Shown here: in pieces, positions 5,888 to 7,890 of the stretch | How the letters are laid out: every line of letters begins with the position of its first letter | Numbering within the stretch: the first letter of the stretch is position 1 | Source of the DNA: Candidatus Nomurabacteria bacterium | GTDB taxonomy: Bacteria; Patescibacteriota; Minisyncoccia; Phycocordibacterales; UBA9973 | Reading direction: 5' to 3' | Length of the DNA stretch: 7,890 nt | Assembly: GCA_021413565.1 (NCBI GenBank) | Contig: JAIOQC010000099.1 | Coordinates: 1-7,890 of the forward strand | The notes under the pieces: model-generated | What the model saw: the letters and a program-made list of their open reading frames with translations, nothing else | Databases searched by the model: none | Told to the model about the DNA's origin: nothing | Made by a program: the position numbers and the translations under genes

Positions 5888-7578
5888 TGACAAAAAAAAG
5901 TTACAGAAGAATATCTCAAGTTGACCCAGATGAAATTTTCTTGGATTCAAAAAATCTACCAAATTTCAATACTCAACAATTTGAAGGACGACTTGAAAAA
6001 GCAATTCCAAAACGCTCTGTTTTTATTTTGGCATTATTTTTCTCAACAGTGGCAATGACATTTATGTTTAAAGTTGGTGATTTACAAATTGCACGAGGTG
6101 AAGCATTTTTTAAGAAAAGTGAAAATAATACTCTTGCTAAACAGCCAATATTTGCAGACCGAGGACTTATCTATGATCGCAATGGTGTATTACTCTCATG
6201 GAATACTTGGGATAAGTCTGATTTAAATAAATTCTCTCCACCTAAGAGAACATATATTTCTGATTCAGGTTTTAGTCTTTTACTTGGTTATGTTAGTTCA
6301 CCAGCAAAAGATTCGTCAGGTAATTATTGGCAAAGTGCATTTATCGGTAAAGATGGTATAGAAAAATCTTATAATCAAAATCTCACAGGTACCAATGGTG
6401 TGCGTATTACCGAAACAAATGTCGGTGGCGAAATTCAATCAGAAAATGTCGTATCCAAGCCAATTCCAGGGGAAAATATTACACTTTCAATCGATGCTGG
6501 TATTCAAAAACAAATGTATAAATCAATTGCATCAATGGCACAAGGTTCTTCTTTCTCTGGTGGTGCTGGTGTAGTTATGGATTTGAAAACTGGAGAATTA
6601 TTGTCGATGACTAGTTACCCTGAATACAATGGAAATATTTTATCTGAAGGTAAAGATAAGAAAACTATCAATGGATATTTCTCCGACAAAAGAAAAGTAT
6701 TTTTGAACCGTTCTGTTTCAGGACTATATTCTCCTGGTTCTATTATTAAACCATTTATTGGTTACGGAGCATTAGTCGAAGGCGTTATTACTCCTTTGAA
6801 ACAAATACTTTCTAATGGTTCTATCTCAATTCCTAATCCATATTTCCCAAATAAGAAATCAGTATTTAAAGACCACGGTTCATTTGGATATGTAGATATG
6901 CGTAAAGCAATCGCTGTATCTTCTGATGTGTATTTCTATGAAATTGGTGGAGGTTTTCAAGATCAAAAAGGTTTAGGAATTGTGAATATTGATAAATATG
7001 TAAATAATTTTGGAATATCACAAAAGACAGGTATTGATATTGGTGGAGAAAAAGAGGGAACAATTCCAACACCAGCATGGAAAGCCAAGACTTTTAAAGG
7101 TGAGCCATGGCGTGTGGGTGATACATACAATACTTCAATCGGACAGTACGGTTTCCAAGTGACACCTTTGCAAATGGTACGAGCGGTTGCAGGTATTGCA
7201 AATGATGGAATTATGCCAACTCCACACTTGCGTGCAAATGACAAAACAATGGAAGAAAAAACTACATCAATTATGATTGATAAATCTATGATGAAAGTTA
7301 TCAAAGAGGGTATGAGAATGGTAGTAACTGAAGGTACAGGAGGAGCATTGAATTTACCAAATGTAAAAGTTGCAGCAAAATCAGGTACTGCTCAAGTTGG
7401 TTTAGGCAATACAAATACGAACTCTTGGATTATTGGTTTCTTTCCATATGAAAATCCAAAATATGCTTTTGCTGTGTTAATGGAGCGTGGTCCAAAAGCG
7501 GCATCGGGCAATGCTACACGAGTTATGAGTGAAGTTGTAGATTATATAAGTGTCTACAAGCCAGAGTATCTTCAATAA
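5887..7578 (+). CDS. mrdA: Peptidoglycan D,D-transpeptidase, penicillin-binding protein 2
   Basis: This class B penicillin-binding protein cross-links peptidoglycan on the outer face of the membrane and would normally pair with a SEDS glycosyltransferase. The 563 residues comprise a cytoplasmic tail (1-43, with DPDEIF at 13-18), one membrane anchor (about 44-62), and a dimerisation domain with the RGLIYDRNG box (92-100) and IGKDGIEKSYN (153-163). The transpeptidase domain has the catalytic SxxK box (S285-IIK288 in SPGSIIKP), SSD (345-347) and KSGT (498-501). The SxD form of the second box favours PBP2 over PBP3/FtsI. It is somewhat shorter than E. coli PBP2. There is no Shine-Dalgarno; the ATG overlaps the previous stop, so coupling is likely. 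No rodA-like gene follows within the window, so the polymerase partner must be encoded elsewhere. The transpeptidase assignment is secure; PBP2 over other class B types is likely. Confidence 0.92.
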   Translation: MTKKSYRRISQVDPDEIFLDSKNLPNFNTQQFEGRLEKAIPKRSVFILALFFSTVAMTFMFKVGDLQIARGEAFFKKSENNTLAKQPIFADRGLIYDRNGVLLSWNTWDKSDLNKFSPPKRTYISDSGFSLLLGYVSSPAKDSSGNYWQSAFIGKDGIEKSYNQNLTGTNGVRITETNVGGEIQSENVVSKPIPGENITLSIDAGIQKQMYKSIASMAQGSSFSGGAGVVMDLKTGELLSMTSYPEYNGNILSEGKDKKTINGYFSDKRKVFLNRSVSGLYSPGSIIKPFIGYGALVEGVITPLKQILSNGSISIPNPYFPNKKSVFKDHGSFGYVDMRKAIAVSSDVYFYEIGGGFQDQKGLGIVNIDKYVNNFGISQKTGIDIGGEKEGTIPTPAWKAKTFKGEPWRVGDTYNTSIGQYGFQVTPLQMVRAVAGIANDGIMPTPHLRANDKTMEEKTTSIMIDKSMMKVIKEGMRMVVTEGTGGALNLPNVKVAAKSGTAQVGLGNTNTNSWIIGFFPYENPKYAFAVLMERGPKAASGNATRVMSEVVDYISVYKPEYLQ

Positions 7579-7586
7579 TTTCTTCC

Positions 7587-7628
7587 TTCTCACATTATTT
7601 TCTTCTTCAGGATAAAATAATGTGAGAG
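7587..7628 (+). terminator. Strong hairpin after mrdA; putative transcription terminator
   Basis: CTCACATTATTTT (7589-7601) and AAAATAATGTGAG (7614-7626) are exact reverse complements (13 bp). They extend by one T-A pair and one T-G pair to 7587/7628, with a 12-base loop (7602-7613). It begins 8 bases after the mrdA stop. It is not followed by a T-run on either strand, so it is not a textbook intrinsic terminator. A G-free, C-rich tract follows (7629-7690), which would suit Rho-dependent termination; a 3' end-protecting stem is an alternative. Confidence 0.5.
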
Positions 7629-7678
7629 TTATCCCCACCACACCCCAATTTCCCCTACAACAATAATCTTTTTTAATA

Positions 7679-7734
7679 TATAATATATATGTATATTAGG
7701 ATTTTTCCACCCCAATCACAGCAGAAGATATACT
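7679..7734 (+). promoter_or_regulatory. AT-rich region with candidate -10 boxes for the 7751 gene
   Basis: A perfect TATAAT is at 7679-7684 and TATACT at 7729-7734. The second would give about a 10-base leader before the ATG at 7751, the first about 60 bases. Neither has a good -35, and chance matches are expected in sequence this AT-rich. A promoter somewhere here is expected because a new transcription unit appears to begin after the hairpin. Confidence 0.3.
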
Positions 7735-7750
7735 TTTCACACCAACACAA

Positions 7751-7890
7751 ATGACACCATTAAACTCAATCAAAAAGGTATGGCCAAAGTACATCACAGG
7801 CTTCTTCTTCATCATCCTCCTAGGAGCATACGCAAACATCTTTGCCATTGGTTCTCCATACCAACCAGGTTCAACACTCGACCCTTCCTG
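7751..7890 (+). CDS. N-terminus of an exported or anchored surface protein (3' end outside window)
   Basis: Forty-six codons are visible: a basic start (MTPLNSIKKVWPK), a hydrophobic stretch (about residues 14-33, GFFFIILLGAYANIF) and then SPYQPGSTLDPS, with the next codon beginning TG. From memory, Parcubacteria have many large secreted or anchored proteins in which a signal or anchor segment is followed by a Y.PG.TLDP(S/D)CAPG-like motif, often repetitive or tail-fibre-like; the TG would fit the expected Cys. That match is a recollection, not a search. Codon choice differs from the upstream genes: Ile ATC 5 of 6, Tyr TAC 3 of 3, Phe TTC 3 of 4. There is no Shine-Dalgarno; a TAG lies in frame upstream (7697-7699) and no ATG, GTG or TTG was seen between it and 7751. 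It appears to be unrelated to the peptidoglycan cluster. Confidence 0.65.
   Translation, partial: MTPLNSIKKVWPKYITGFFFIILLGAYANIFAIGSPYQPGSTLDPS

Noticed and set aside
6963..7304. 113-codon open frame on the - strand inside mrdA
   Set aside because: It is antisense to the conserved transpeptidase domain, with no promoter or known motif; the sense gene is certain.
1..7890. CRISPR array, tRNA, rRNA, insertion sequence or recoded TGA codons
   Set aside because: No regularly spaced repeats, RNA gene signatures or transposase were seen, and all seven complete genes end in TAA without in-frame TGA.

Overview
The window looks like AT-rich chromosomal DNA from a Patescibacteria (Candidate Phyla Radiation) bacterium, most likely of the Parcubacteria group. 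The reasons are the style of the proteins: a cysteine-rich zinc-ribbon protein of a type I associate with these genomes, Mur ligases with Parcubacteria-like motifs, a PBP2 with a 'DPDEIF..' N-terminus, and a truncated surface protein with a 'PGSTLDPS' motif. These attributions rest on remembered family features, not on a search. All seven complete stop codons are TAA, and no in-frame TGA was seen that would suggest a changed genetic code.

Layout, all on the + strand: the 3' end of murE (1-311); a 569-residue zinc-ribbon/solenoid protein of unknown function (317-2026); murD (2036-3379); murC (3381-4712); a secreted, membrane-anchored protein with a CARDB-like beta-sandwich (4733-5581); an 87-residue multi-pass membrane protein (5624-5887); the transpeptidase PBP2/mrdA (5887-7578); a 172-base intergenic stretch with a strong hairpin, a G-free C-rich tract and AT-rich promoter-like boxes; and the start of a new exported or anchored protein that runs off the end (7751-7890).

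The genes form a peptidoglycan cluster. MurC, MurD and MurE add L-Ala, D-Glu and (judging from DNPR and GKGHE) meso-diaminopimelate to UDP-MurNAc in the cytoplasm. PBP2 cross-links the finished peptides outside the membrane. The two membrane/exported proteins between murC and mrdA sit where a cell-shape accessory protein could act. murF, mraY, murG and a SEDS polymerase are not in the window.

The main oddities are: (i) Shine-Dalgarno sequences are almost absent at starts, while -10-like boxes sit 6-8 bases before three ATGs, suggesting leaderless mRNAs; (ii) perfect, tight palindromes lie in frame inside murE and murD, and an ATTACGAAT repeat is also in frame in murD; (iii) the unknown protein has related zinc-ribbon modules at both ends and two Cys-capped repeat blocks between them; (iv) there is a sharp change in base and codon composition after mrdA.
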